Source: Gracilaria gracilis
Taxonomy: Eukaryota; Rhodophyta; Florideophyceae; Gracilariales; Gracilariaceae
Reading direction: 5' to 3'
DNA length: 64,000 bases
NCBI GenBank assembly: GCA_030374805.1
Contig: JARGSG010000024.1
Span: 1-64,000 of the forward strand
Part shown: piece by piece, positions 35,060 to 47,000 of the stretch
Position numbering within the stretch: the first letter of the stretch is position 1
How the letters are laid out: the number at the start of each line of letters is the position of its first letter
Notes under the pieces: model-generated
Databases searched by the model: none
The model's input: the letters and a program-made list of their open reading frames with translations, nothing else
What the model was told of the DNA's origin: nothing
Position numbers and translations under genes: made by a program

Positions 35060-35595
35060 GTTCAGACAGTCTTGTTGTTCTAGTTAAAAGCTACAAAAGG
35101 CGGCTCCTTTTTCAACCACGGGAAACAATAAATGCTCAGCTACAGGGGAAACTGCGCTCCGTGTTATCATATATACCAAGGGTAAAGCAAGATGATGACG
35201 CATCTTCCAAAGAACCTTTCGATGATCATCATCGCGCTTTGAAGACGGGGTTTGCAAGATCAGCCAGTTTTTGAATTCAGTTCGAATTTTTGAGTTTCCA
35301 ACACAACAAAGACCTGACCTGAAGGGCTGAGCTGTCCGCTCCAAGTCCTAGTGACGATCCCGCTGGATGTGACGCGAAGCTGCCCTCCCATGACGTTCGT
35401 GTCGATGATGCTGAAAGGTTATTGTTTGAGTCGTCATGTAACAGCATTGAATCCAACAGCGCTTTTTGTGGTTTAAGTTGAAGCTAAGGGCGATTGATGT
35501 AGTCGCACACACCCTAGAAGTTCGAAACTCCTCGGTTGCTATACACCCAAGCGAAGCAGCAACACATTAGACATCTCCGATCTGTTCCCGCAAGA
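35060..35595. other. Intergenic region upstream of IPT9
   Basis: No gene seen. It separates the divergent coil gene and the tRNA dimethylallyltransferase and probably contains both promoters. Confidence 0.35.
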
Positions 35596-37009
35596 ATGCG
35601 ATATGCGTTTATTAGACTGATAATGTCGGGCGGTAAACGGCCTATGTGCGCAGGTGCCTCTCACCTACCATCTTCTTAGAAAGCAGTTTCATCACCGAGG
35701 CTGACGGTGGTGGTGATTGCGGGTCCTACGGCAGTGGGAAAGTCCGCTGCAGCACTTAAGCTTTGCCAAATGTTACAGGGTGAAATCATTTCAGCAGATT
35801 CAGTTCAACTGTATAGATACTTAAACGTCGGAGCGAATAAAGCATCGGAAGAAGAGCGAGTCTTGGTTCCACATCACATGATTAATATTTCCGACCCGTC
35901 TTGTGATGATTTTACCGCCGGAGACTTCTTCAGAGCCGCCAGAAAGGCGGTAGATGACGTCATAAAGCGAGGACGTCTCCCGGTCGTCGTTGGCGGAACT
36001 ATGATGTATGTGCGATGGTTCGTTTACGGTCCCCCCGCAACACCTCGCGCAGATGAGGACGTCAAGACCAGAGTCAAGGAAGTGCTGAGCAGTGTGCATC
36101 ATGACTGGGAGGCAGGACTTGCTCTCTTGGCAAAACGTGATCCGATTCGTGCTGCCGTGCTCTGAAGAAATGACTGGTACCATTTGGGGCGAGCTCTGGA
36201 AATTGTCGAGTCCACTGGTACGCCAATGACAGACATGTCCTTACAAGGCGATGCTCCTCAGACCCGGTACTCGAGCGATACTCTGGACTATGACTTTAGA
36301 TGCGTGTTCTCGTACGATGAGCGCATTCCTTGGAATCCGAGAATTGACGCACGATGTGAGGAGATGGTGCTTCCTCGAGGGAATATAACTGGAGAGCATG
36401 AACAGCTTATGGAGAAAAGCATTCTCACAGAAATTTGTCGTCTTCTGCTCTGCAGCGGTTTGCGCATAGCACCTGAATCTCCATCATTTGCTATCGGGTA
36501 CCGCCAGACTATTGCATATCTTACAGAAAGAGCGCTTGCATGTCAAAAGCAAAACACGCAAGCGCAAATTAGTTCACCCGAAGGTGCAAACAGTGATGAG
36601 CGTTCCGAAGAAGCTATTCGCACTTTCCGTTCTTTTCTGGTGGGATTTCAGGCAGCAACCCGAGGATATGCGAAGGAACAGCTGAAATGGTTTCGCAAGG
36701 AAAAGTTGTTTCACTGGATAAAGTGTGATTCCAATTCGGAAGAGGCGTTGGACACTATTGTGGGTATGGACGAAATCGAGCATGAGCAGTTCCGGAAGGA
36801 GCACGAAGCAGAGCAGCTGGAGAGAAGGGAGGACATTATACGGCAAGGCAAGGAGATGAAACGCTATTATTACTGAGAAGCAGTGGTTAATCAACGGCAG
36901 TGTAGCCGAAAAGATAGCAGTACTTGCTGCCGAGCGACACGCTTCAGAGCTTGCACACTCTCTGAGTACAGCAGAACTTGAACAAATACATGGTATTATA
37001 AGGCGCTGA
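35596..37009 (+). pseudogene. tRNA dimethylallyltransferase (plant IPT9-like), broken
   Basis: MiaA/TRIT1 family: transfers dimethylallyl to A37 of tRNAs reading U-initial codons. The P-loop GPTAVGKS is near 35725, followed by DSVQLYRYLNVGANK (substrate Asp and Arg region). RNDWYHLGRALEI near 36170 and an IGYRQ motif near 36500 follow. The spacing and a C-terminal YAKEQLKWFR segment resemble Arabidopsis IPT9 more than bacterial MiaA. Damage: TAG at 35677 between the first ATG and the P-loop, TGA at 36163 where IPT9 has Ser, and a one-base shift near 36870 after which a plausible C-terminal helix continues to TGA at 37007. The ATG at 35596 (or 35626) is the likely original start; a lost upstream intron could also explain the TAG. 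Non-functional as read. Confidence 0.8.
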
Positions 37010-37086
37010 ATGGTACGTGGTACGACAAGAAGATGGCAGCTGCTGTGACTAATTTCGATGATGCATCTACTGGCGGTTGAACGCGC

Positions 37087-37681
37087 CTACGCGAGGCGGA
37101 TGCCCTCTACCTCTGGATCTTGTAATTGCTGTTCCTCTTCGATCTGTATATCGCAGATTTCTGGAATGCGTTCCATGAGGTATGCAGATACCCTTGCAAG
37201 CTGTGTACAAGACGAACGTGGCACAATTAATGAATGGAAACAAAACACAAAGACTCGGCAGCGATAGAATATCCGGGGCAAAACGCGCATATAAGGAAGA
37301 AATTGGCGAAGAACGTACCACATCTGAACGTTTGTGCCAGAAACGGCCTTGTAGACGGAGCACTACCATGGGACCGTCCAGGGTTGCAAGCACAACATCG
37401 CCAGTTATACCTACCTCTCGGTTCTCGTGGCTGTTTCCGAATATGCTGCCAAGCTTGACTTTGATTTCGTCCAAGGCCTGGTTAACGTTTTGTTCGGTAA
37501 GTACGAGAGAGTCTAACGTGGTTGGAGTGAGGCGAATTACGGTTGGATGCGGTGGTACATGTGTTGTACGGCGAACGTAGCTCGTTCGTACTGTTTGGGA
37601 AACGGCCTTGTTATGAAATGAGGATCGGGCGATAGGTGCTGGCGCAAGAAACGCTTGCACATAATGTTTCATGTTCTCCAA
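37087..37681 (-). CDS. NifU C-terminal-like protein without the Cys pair, one intron
   Basis: Exon 1 is 37681-37319 and exon 2 is 37200-37087; the 118-bp intron has GTACGT and ACACAG ends and is in phase 0. The joined frame is intact, 158 residues. The first ~40 residues are Ser/Arg/Ala-rich and look like an organelle transit peptide. From LTEQNVNQALDEIK onward it follows the NFU fold, including VVLRLQG and ERIPEICDI. However, the CxxC that holds the Fe-S cluster is replaced by FWHKR. It therefore cannot be a standard Fe-S scaffold; Cys-less NFU-like proteins may be structural or regulatory. It converges on the IPT9 relic. Photosynthetic origin is suggested by the transit-peptide-like start. 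Confidence 0.55.
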
Positions 37682-38321
37682 ATGTATGCGGCCTCGTCGG
37701 CTAGTAGAAGATGTTCTGTGGATAAAGGTGAGATATGAAGAAGAATTGGTGATGAGATCAGGGCTTGGTGGAGGTTGGCTTCGAGCACAAACGTTACCAA
37801 GGGTAGCAGATGCGCAAATTGGGCGTGACTGTCAGTAGGCACCGTGACAGGGGCAAGAAAAAAAGCTCGAGTGCCCCTGACGCGACCCCGAGAGACATGA
37901 GTTCCATTCCCGGTGCGTGCATCTGTAAGATATTACAGCATTCGTTGATCTGTTCAGAGTTAGGATCTAAGAGTCTCTTCGACGTTGTACAGTACACGTA
38001 GCGTTTTACCGTTGGTAAGGTTACTGTATCTATTCTTCTTAATACCTATAACGCCTCTTTGATAAGCTAGCTTCTCTCTCTCTCTCGTTAGCGTTTGGTC
38101 TTAAAGGTACTCTCGTCTGCGTGAGCATCTTGCTACCGACAATCATCGCCGTTGTATCCCATGTTCCTATTCATGTTCGTCATATCTTACCTCTTCATTC
38201 ACCCTCGTTTTGGGTCATCGGCAGAGGCGCACACCACGACAAGGCGCTCTGCACAGGCCACGTTGTGCCGCCCTTGAGACCATGACAGTCGATGGTCTCC
38301 CTCATGAGAAATCATTCGCAC
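37682..38321. other. Intergenic region
   Basis: No gene recognised. A short CT microsatellite lies near 38070-38090. The right part follows the 3' end of the S58 peptidase gene. Confidence 0.35.
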
Positions 38322-39332
38322 TTACGCACTGCCGAATCTTTGCTGCCATGTAGGCAAAACGTCATACTTCTCAGCTCTTGCCTCAAAATTCGCCCGCAAG
38401 ATGGCTCTCAACACGCAAATGGCAGCGGTATGGCCGAGCACCACTTCGTCATGCGCCTCGAGCGCTTTCTCACCCGTAGACACGCCGAACACAACATCGC
38501 CGTCCAGCGGTGTGTGTGAAGGCATCACCGCTCCGGCAATGCCGTCGTGCGCCGCAATCGCCATGCGCGTAGCATCGCCTTTCGAAAAGGCACCGTCTGT
38601 GTCCACAATGCCCAGCATTGTGTGTTGCCTTCCTGCCACCACGTCCTGGGTTGCTAGCGTGTCACTAAAACTGATCATTGCCGCCGACACTCTCTGTCCG
38701 CCAAGCTCTTCACCCATCTCGAAACGCGCTGCGTAGCACGTGCCGTCGCTGCCGATAACCGACCCAAGTGGGTTTGCAGCAACAAGCGCTCCCACCGTCA
38801 CTCCACTCTCAAGTACAACGGACGCTGACCCAAGCCCGCCTTTCAAATTCGCCGTGCCTGCTCCCGTACTCGCTCCAACGCTGCCAAGAGCAAACTCTTC
38901 CGATGCCTTCTCGAGCGCCTGTACGCCCAGCCTGCGGTACGGATTCTGGCCCCAGTCCTTATTACCGCCGTTCAAAAAGTCGAACAATATGGCCGCAGGT
39001 ACGATGGGCACTCGTGCCGCGCCGACCTTGAACCCTCGTCCCGCACCAAACAGCCCGTCCATCACGCCTGCGGCTGCGTCCAGTCCAAAAGCTGATCCGC
39101 CTGAAAGCACCAACGCGTCCACCTTCTCAACGCATTTGTCCGCACCCAGAACATCTGTTTCGCGTGTACCGGGCGCGCCGCCCATCACGTGCACACCGCC
39201 TACAAATGGTTCGTTGCCGACCAAAACTGTTGTGCCTGTCTTGATTTCATGGTCCTCTGCGTTGCCTACCTTGAGGCCTGCAACGTCTGTGATAATGTTT
39301 CTCACGCCTGGACTGAATGGCGTGTGCTGCAT
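38322..39332 (-). CDS. P1/DmpA-family (S58) peptidase
   Basis: Intact frame of 336 residues, the full family length. Conserved blocks appear in order: GLKVG near the start, GGAPGTRETD, LSGGSAFGLDAAAGVM, GRGFKVG...VPIVPAAILFD, GSVGASTGAG, TVGALVAANPLGSV, and HDGIAGAVMPSHTPLDGD. These proteins are N-terminal-nucleophile-type hydrolases that self-cleave and act as aminopeptidases or amidases. Before the central strand the usual Asn-Thr-Thr is His-Thr-Met (about 38611-38630), so self-cleavage or activity may be altered. No signal peptide or intron is seen. It is the rightmost member of the host-type gene block in B, and one of few without a stop. Confidence 0.85.
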   Translation of the reverse strand: MQHTPFSPGVRNIITDVAGLKVGNAEDHEIKTGTTVLVGNEPFVGGVHVMGGAPGTRETDVLGADKCVEKVDALVLSGGSAFGLDAAAGVMDGLFGAGRGFKVGAARVPIVPAAILFDFLNGGNKDWGQNPYRRLGVQALEKASEEFALGSVGASTGAGTANLKGGLGSASVVLESGVTVGALVAANPLGSVIGSDGTCYAARFEMGEELGGQRVSAAMISFSDTLATQDVVAGRQHTMLGIVDTDGAFSKGDATRMAIAAHDGIAGAVMPSHTPLDGDVVFGVSTGEKALEAHDEVVLGHTAAICVLRAILRANFEARAEKYDVLPTWQQRFGSA

Positions 39333-39945
39333 GACGGCCTTCGGAACAATTTACGGTGTGAACGAACTACACAAAAAGAACAGCAGGCGAATCCCGTGTC
39401 AGATCAACTACCACGACATCCATATCTATCTACGACATAACTGCTTCGTATGGTACAGTAGATATTGCAACGGCTGGGCGAGCTGAGGCTCTGTGGCCTC
39501 TATCCTAGTATTCCTCTCGTTCCACATTTCGAGCTTTAACAATAAAACCTGAGCGGACAGCACATGTTCCATCTTGTTGCCTAGACTTCGAACTCGGGAT
39601 GAAGTTAGGCCAAGTTATGTATGATTACTTACATACTGTGGCCCACAGGTGAACCCACAGTCTTGTGTGTTCACCTTCTGATCTGGTCCAGTATCCTAAG
39701 TTGAACACTTGGTTCTAGAGTTCGAATATGAAGCAAAAGCGGTTACAACGACCTTTCTGAAGCAAACTACAGCTCATCCAAGTGCTATAAAGGCTCTGTA
39801 ACATAGCAGTTCGCTAATTTTGTAGGTTGGTGACGGGGTAGCCAACGTTTCACCATTATGAGCGACTGGGAGAGTGAGTAAAATGCATTGTCACTATCCT
39901 GATGTCAGAATGGCCCCATTTTTGGTTGTGAGAACAACTGCACTA
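39333..39945. other. B, region between the peptidase gene and the MITE
   Basis: No gene seen; AT-rich towards the right. It includes the upstream region of the leftward peptidase gene. It ends in TA, which is duplicated on the other side of the MITE. Confidence 0.35.
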
Positions 39946-40457
39946 GTGTCTATTCGACATTGACCTCATATGAGGTCAAATGACCTCATATGAGGCCAAC
40001 AAATATTTTTTCGTATCTCTACAATTTCTGAAATCTACTACTTGTTTTACATACGAACGAAATGCCAAGCGCTTTATCTTTCGTTGCATTATCGTCCAAC
40101 TTTAGCTTTACTAGACGAAAGAAACCATAATTTGCACTTTACCTCTTTTTGAAGGTATTCTGAACCCCAAAATTTTTGTTTACTGTTTAACTTTGCATCT
40201 ATCTGCATGTACTAAACGAATTGCATATGGTTTTAAAGCTGAGCATTAAAGCTTTGTTTAAGTAATTTTCTACTCTGTATGTCTAAGAGGAACTATGAAA
40301 AGTTTTTACTTCTTCCTGTACCCAATACAGCTCTCTGTGTGGCTCATTTTCAAATATTCAAAAAGGTTGATTTTCAATTATTTCTCAAGAGCGAAATTGA
40401 CCTCATATGAGGTCACGCTGACCTCATATGAGGTCAAAATTCCGGTCGAATAGACAC
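39946..40457. mobile_element. 512-bp MITE with palindromic inverted ends
   Basis: Inverted ends begin with a perfect 13-bp GTGTCTATTCGAC. Each end then holds two copies of the 18-bp palindrome TGACCTCATATGAGGTCA (39961, 39981, 40398, 40419; the second is off by one base). TA flanks both sides (39944-39945, 40458-40459), as in Tc1/mariner-type elements. The inside is AT-rich and non-coding. The paired palindromes are good candidates for transposase-binding sites. Confidence 0.8.
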
Positions 40458-42452
40458 TAGTATGCCCTTTCAGATAGTCAGGGAGATGTGGGTGACAGTC
40501 ACTTGCAATGAGCTTCCACATATATTATAACAACTTAGCGGACAGCACAAATTAGCGTTCCAACGTTTGAACGCCAACCATTCAACTTTTGTCGGAATTA
40601 TGACGCAACTTCAAACTTCGTTCATGAAACTGTCCTCATTTGCGTCTAGCTACAGCATTCTTGCCATTCAAGACATCATGTGCAAGCTCTGCGTCTTGCC
40701 TCTGTGTCTCGAGAGTGAGAGCTTTGAAAATGAACATCAAATATGTACGCGATAATTGGTTTATTCGACGTTAGATGAGTGAATAAACGAAGGTTATTTG
40801 TCCTAAGGTTCTCTGGGGTGTTCTCAGGTATCGATAAAGACGTTGGTTCCGATAAAAGCTGTGGATAAGGATGTAGTATTTTCCAAAGACGTTGAAGAAG
40901 AGAAATCCAACCGGAGAGGCATCACTGTGAAACGACAGATTAGCAGCTGAATAGTTACAAGGATAGAACATGCCTATGTGTGTAGCAACTGAAAAGCGGC
41001 ATTCGCCCGCACCCGTTCTGAAGGCAATTGACAACGTCCTTTCCACGCTAATTTACCGCGCTTCCGACACTGCGATGGAGGAGATGGCGAAGATGTCGGT
41101 GAAACTGAAGTTGGTGACGGTCTCAACGTGTACACGTTGCGTAGGAACGCAAAGTTGCGGCCGCACGCGGCGAGTGTCAACGCGGAACGCGGCGCGACAA
41201 CTCTCCCGGTGGGCGTTCTTCCGCAATTCGAGCACGCGGCTCGCCAAATTGGCGCCGACGGCTCTGGCGGCGGCAGCGGCGCGCTTGCGCCCCAGCGGCC
41301 AGAGGCGACACTACGTCCGTGGCGCACGTGAACGCGTGCGTGTGTTGGAGTTCTGCGCGTGGCAGCCGACTCCCATCGCATCGACCGGCGCGGAATCGTT
41401 TCTGCCGGGCGGCTGCCTCTGCTGCGCGCGCCACTGCGCCCCCGTCGCTTCATGCCCGTCGAGCAGCCGCACTTCAGACTCGTGCGCGTCGTTCGTCTTA
41501 GGAGCTGCCGCCCCCGTCGTCATCGCCCACATATTTGCGGCACGCCCCAGTGGGGCTCATCACATAAATTCCATAACGCACAATACCACCACCCAAGTGA
41601 AAAAGGCGCGGATTGCTTCGTATATCGATATTGTTGGTTTCGAACATCTCCATCATGGGCGTAATGTTTGCAAGTAGAGCTGGACGTAGTACCCTCTCGC
41701 ACACAATTCACAGCAGGGAACCACACGTGGACATGGTTTTCGTGTCCCCCGCTCTCAGCCAATGAAAATACAGGGGTGGGACTCTTCGCGTCCGTTCTCA
41801 CCAAAACTCGGTACGTTCGGAATGTCGTAATGGGTGACCGGGGCCTGTGACTCATCGTCTTGAAACTGTTACGGCTTGTTCTAGTATGGGGTTGAGAGAC
41901 TAACGAGCGAACATTGCTCCGCGGAACTCATGACGCGGGCGGACAGAATAACCTTGGAATGATTTGCGACACACAGTATCAATTTCACTCCCTGGAGGTG
42001 CTCTTATCTACCGCATTCATTTGCTAAACTGATGACATTGAGTGCGACTGTCATGATAAGTGTCGCACAACCAGCACCGCCGGCTACTGCTAAACGCACC
42101 ATGGTGAAAACTCGAATTAGGAAACCACTGTTCCCGACACGCAGAACAAACTTTGTTCCTTGCACTGCCATACTGTTTGTCAGCAACAACGTAACCATTT
42201 ACGACTTCATGATTATCGTATTTTGGCTAGATGGCTTCTTCTGAATATAAAACGCTTATGATTCCCGAAATTACAAAGATAACTACGTGGGAAGGAATGT
42301 CTTCAAAAAGAATGCATTAAGAACTGATCTGTAATGGAATAATATGTGGGTGTAGCTGGAAGGAGCTTCCACCACGGGCGTGTGAAACTTCCTTAATATC
42401 ACATGAATAGAACAGATGAAGAACCTTATCTCGATGTTCCCGACAAACTACT
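40458..42452. other. B, region between the MITE and the transposase module
   Basis: A GC-rich patch (about 40970-41560) leaves frames open on both strands. A plus-strand frame (about 41060-41664, one in-frame TGA near 41331) and another from 40970 look possible, but neither shows a known motif, so I do not call a gene. The rest has no gene that I can see. Confidence 0.35.
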
Positions 42453-44064
42453 TCAGGCAGAACTCATCCTACGCATAACGCATGCCAAACAATTAAGAGA
42501 GCAGAAGTACTGTCCTTCGATGTGTGCCTCACCGAGCACTCTCTGTCCGGACAGGTTATGCATTGGCGCGAGACAAAACTGATATTTGTGAGCGGCTGAG
42601 CCCGGCATGACGCACCCCACCAGATTACATTGGTTATTGATAGCCAGTCTGCGTTTCTTGACGTTTTTTGGAGAAGAAATCCGCTCGTGCATTACCGAAG
42701 TTCCTGCACCTCTCTTCCGTGCGTTGTTGGGTACTGGAGTATTCTCATCGTCTGTGCCTTCGTTGATGATAGGAGACATTCTCTTCTTTGCATGTCTTCT
42801 GCCTAGTGTCTTCCTTCTTCTGCGAAACAGCCGAGGTACTCCACCGCCACAATCGCTCTCATTGGAGCTGTCTGAGTAGTTCGTAACATCTCCTTGATTC
42901 TCGAAAGCACTGGACTGTTCATCACAGGTTCCATATGTTCCAGAGGTTACCAGTCGTTCGCGAAACTGTATAGCACGCGATCCACCTTTTTCCTTGCAGG
43001 TGCGATGGATTTGGCCGTCTATACCATCTTCGGGCAAAGATGGATTTGGACCTTTCTCTTTTTCGGCCTCAGATGCTTCAATCTCTCTCTCGTGAACCTC
43101 TCCGACTTCACTTGATATCTTATTGACTCTTTTAGCGTGATGAACCCAGCCCTTGGGAGCCTTTTTGTACTTCTTATCCGTCTTGAAGACTTCCTGGAGG
43201 AACATATCGGCCGCCCAATAATCTTCTGTCATCTGCAGGAAGCTGAAAGTTGCGTTCAGCTTTCTCCGAACAGCTTGCATCTGAATGTGAAAACGTTCTT
43301 CTGCCTCTTCATACGTGAGTTTTTCTTTCTTGATCTTCCAGTCGCCGTCTGCGGAGCCGCTGTAAAGCGTTTTAAGGATTCTCAGGCGGATTCGACGAGC
43401 TCTATCTTTCGTTACAATGATTTACGAAGGGTTGTATGTCGCATCTTTCCATTCTGCATGCGCTCGATTGAAAGTCTCTGCAGCTGAACGTTGACTTCCT
43501 TTCCAATCCTTGCGGCGACGAATAGACGCACATGGATACGCCAGAACAGCAGCGTCCTTGTGGATTCGTACATCGGTGGAAGGTCCAAACCTGGCAGGTT
43601 GCTCTTGGCGTGCCGGCGGCATCACGGATGTATAGCCACTTGAGAAAAGATGGTGAGACAAGCAAAAAAGGTCCACGAGTTAAAGTACCTTGAGCAAGAA
43701 TGAAAAGAGAAGCGAAAACCGACGAGATGCACAGAGTTGTGCAAGAAACTCTATGGCAATCCAGTATCGGCAGAGCGTTGATGTTCCCATCCGTATTCTT
43801 TGTTCCCCAAAATATCAAGAAGGTGTAGCAATTCATGACTTCGTTTCGTTCGAAGCGAAAACTGGATGCATTTCTTTCGTTCCAAAGTATAATTAGATGC
43901 AAAGGAGTGAAAATGGTTACTCTTCCAAGACTGCTGTCAAGTCCCCCTTGATTGGTGTGGTTCAAACGTACTGCATACGGCTTGTATTCATACTTTCTCA
44001 CAACGGGTTCGATCGAAACATACACAAACGGCTCCCCAGTCTTCATCTGCTGGTAATTTGACAT
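42453..44064 (-). pseudogene. Element B accessory gene, head-to-head with the transposase; at least one intron
   Basis: The minus-strand ATG at 44064-44062 overlaps the transposase ATG (44063) in a shared CATG. About 48 codons read well to about 43922, where GTAACC could be a donor. Coding resumes near 43640 after a CTCAAG acceptor-like site and then keeps one frame to 42453, with a single in-frame TAA at 43422-43424. The exact junction is uncertain because the simplest splice is out of phase. The protein is rich in Lys/Glu/Ser with basic RRRRK-type clusters and an alpha-helical stretch. The C-terminal part carries Cys and His pairs (NLVGCVMPGSAAHKYQFC, FCSLNCLAC) that resemble a zinc-binding module. 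Probably a DNA-binding accessory protein of B. Family unknown. Confidence 0.5.
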
Positions 44065-47000
44065 GGCATTCTCAGATAACTCGACCTATTCTGCTCCTTG
44101 GGCGTCAGTCCCCGAATCGGACGATTTCGGCTCGATACCACCCGACCGAGATCATTATGACAGCAACTGTTTTCAAAGTGGCTCTTCATCTTTCGTTCAT
44201 TGTTCCTCCAAAGTTGATTCATTTTCATGCTCTCAGGACGACAACAAGTCACTCCAGAACAAATCTAGTTTATTTTCTGGGTCTGGGTGCGAAGAAGAAG
44301 GTTTGAAAGTGGCTGACGAAAGCCATTCCAGGTCACGTAAGCGAAAGAAGATTCAACTGTGGCAGCAACTTCGTCCGAAACGCTCAGAAGTCTCCGATCC
44401 TGATGTGGAATTTCATATTGAAATTGAGAACCACAAATCGAAGAAGGCGAAGAAAATGAATGAAATACCTTCATTACCTCGTCAGGACCCCTTTGGCAGT
44501 GTCCCTGCTCTCTTAGATTTCCCAGAAGTTGATAATGAAGCTCATGATGCTTCTTTAAGAGCTGAGCATGCATTGCTCATAAGAGAATCAGTTTTTGGTC
44601 GAGTTGCTCGTCTCGAGAGCGACTCGAGAGATTTCGTATTTTTGTTTGATTTCTTGCAACACAGCCGATGCTCACGGGCAGATTGTCGACAAATATTCCG
44701 TTTCAGTCGAAGAGACTCTCAATTAACTTATGATTGCATGAAGAGCTACATCATAGAGCGAACAGGGGTGCAGATGCAATCATGTAGGGCCTGCCCTCAA
44801 GGACATATGGCTGCTACAGGTCACTATCTGAATTACGACCATTGTGCTGCGGAAGGTTGCGAAAAGCATCCGAGTAACACAAGACGATATGCGTACTTGA
44901 AGCCAATACATCTTTTTCGGGCTATGTGTATGGAAAATGTATCGTTTCAAGAGCTTTTGGAGGGATGTAGACGAGCGCAAATGGCCATGCAGATGGAAGA
45001 TACATCTCGGTTGTTTGACTACTTTCAAGGTGCTTCATTTGTTCGACAGCACAAAGCGAGACTCGAGCGTTGGGACGAAAACAAAGAACTATATATTTTC
45101 ATTGCTTTGAGTACAGATGGTGTCGAAATTGCGAAACATAGACTCTCATCGAAACAATCGTGTTGGCCGATTATGCTTAATGTCCTTAATCTGGACGTTT
45201 CATACAGATTCCGGGCATGCAATGTCCTCATTCCAGATGTAATACCATGTTCTCATGATAGCGGTCTATTCGAGACCTTCTTCCAACCCATCTTTGACGA
45301 TCTGGAACAACTACAGCATGGCATTGATATGGTGTGCTGGGATGGTTTGAAGAGAGCAGTATTCGTCTTTGTCGTCTTTGTCACTGCCGACTGGCCCGCA
45401 GCCACAAAACTTGGAGGGTTTGTTGGTCACAAAGGAAAAAGATGCTGCCGCTACTGCGAGAAATCAGCTGTGGGCAATGTTCTGAAACCGTCTGGAAGTA
45501 AGCAGAGTCGAAACCGTGCCATTCGGGAGAGCAACTACTATGGCTGGATTAACTCAGAATGTCTTAATCCTCGGTCAAATGAAAGCTTTCAGTGCACTTG
45601 GGAGAGGCTAAGTGGCGTATGTGACGGACATAATTCTTGTTCGATCTCTAAACTTACACGACAGACTGGATTTAAACGCAGGCCCTTAGTGTCAAGTATT
45701 CTTCCTGAATTTGCAAACTCATTTCAGTACGACACAATGAATTTGTGCTTGATTGGACTTGTATCTACAATGACGCGTCTCACATTTGGAATGCATGATA
45801 AAGTAGGCCCACAGTCATCCTTCGTGGTGTCTGTCAGTAATTTATCACGCATCAACCGTTCTCTTGACGGCTGTGCGTCTGGATTCCCATCTGACTGGGG
45901 GCGCTTTCTCCTCTCTCTGGAGCAGTTCTCTTCGTACAAGGCGGAAACTCTGAAAATATTTGCTCTCTATTATTCTGTGCCCATTCTGTCCCATACAGGA
46001 TGTAGCCGAGATATGATCAATATGTGGGTCACGCTGCGCAAAGTGCTTCTCATTGTTCTCGATCCCACTCCTCGGTCTGAATCCGTTCAGAAGCTCACTA
46101 TTCTTGTCCAAAAACTTCATGCGCTGTACTCCAAGAACTTTTTTGTGGACGAATACCACTCCTTCGTCTTCACTCCGACCTCGCATGCGTTTCTTCATCT
46201 TCCCGAAATTTTGAGAGAAAATGGACCGCTTTTGAACATCTCTCAGTTTCTTCGTGAGCGAGTCATTGGCGAATTAGTTCGATATGCAAAATCATTGACA
46301 TTACTGGAAATAATTATTCTCAACGCATATCTGTGCTGATTTGCGACCGGAATGCTTCTTGGTGGCGTGCGTAAAGGTTTCAAACCTGGGGACTCCCTCT
46401 CTAGGGTTTCATTGTATACTGAGGAACCAAGTAACTATGAAACTGTTGGAGATCCAAGTGAAGTAGTCTGTGGCAATGAAGACTTTGAGTCTTGCCTCTT
46501 TGATGGCCCCTCTAAAACTTTCATACCTAAAGAATCTCTGGGATGGAGTGAAGAGGTAATGTGGACTTTTGCCGGACCAGGGCGTCTGATAACAGGCGAA
46601 GTTCCGACTGAGTTTATAGATTGCATTCAAGCTGCCTTGCCTGCTAGATCCAATGTTCTGAATGTCATCTCCATTAACGCTTATCAACGTGCAAGTTTGA
46701 GAGATGATCACAACGGCTTTTCAGTTGAAACTATCTCTCAGTTTCAAAATCGAGATCGTCAGCAGTCAAGAAAAAGATTCATGGCCCGGCAAAGCCATTG
46801 GATAGCAGCCAACTACGTCTCGGAACATGACTTTGACGCTATTGATATGTATTACGGCAGCATCCTCAATTTCTATGACGTAGAAGTTTTTCTTGAACAA
46901 GCTGCAACCAAAGGAAAGAAACATGCTCGCATCAAGTTAGTTCGCATCGAATGGCAGAATGGCTTTCGAGCGAACAAACATTGTGAGACAGTTTCAACGA

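Noticed and set aside
36163-36165. TGA in IPT9 as selenocysteine
   Set aside because: The family has Ser or another ordinary residue here, no SECIS-like structure is apparent, and other lesions are present in the gene.
41128-41664. Possible gene in the GC-rich patch of B
   Set aside because: Several frames on both strands are equally open, none with a recognised motif; kept only as an open region.
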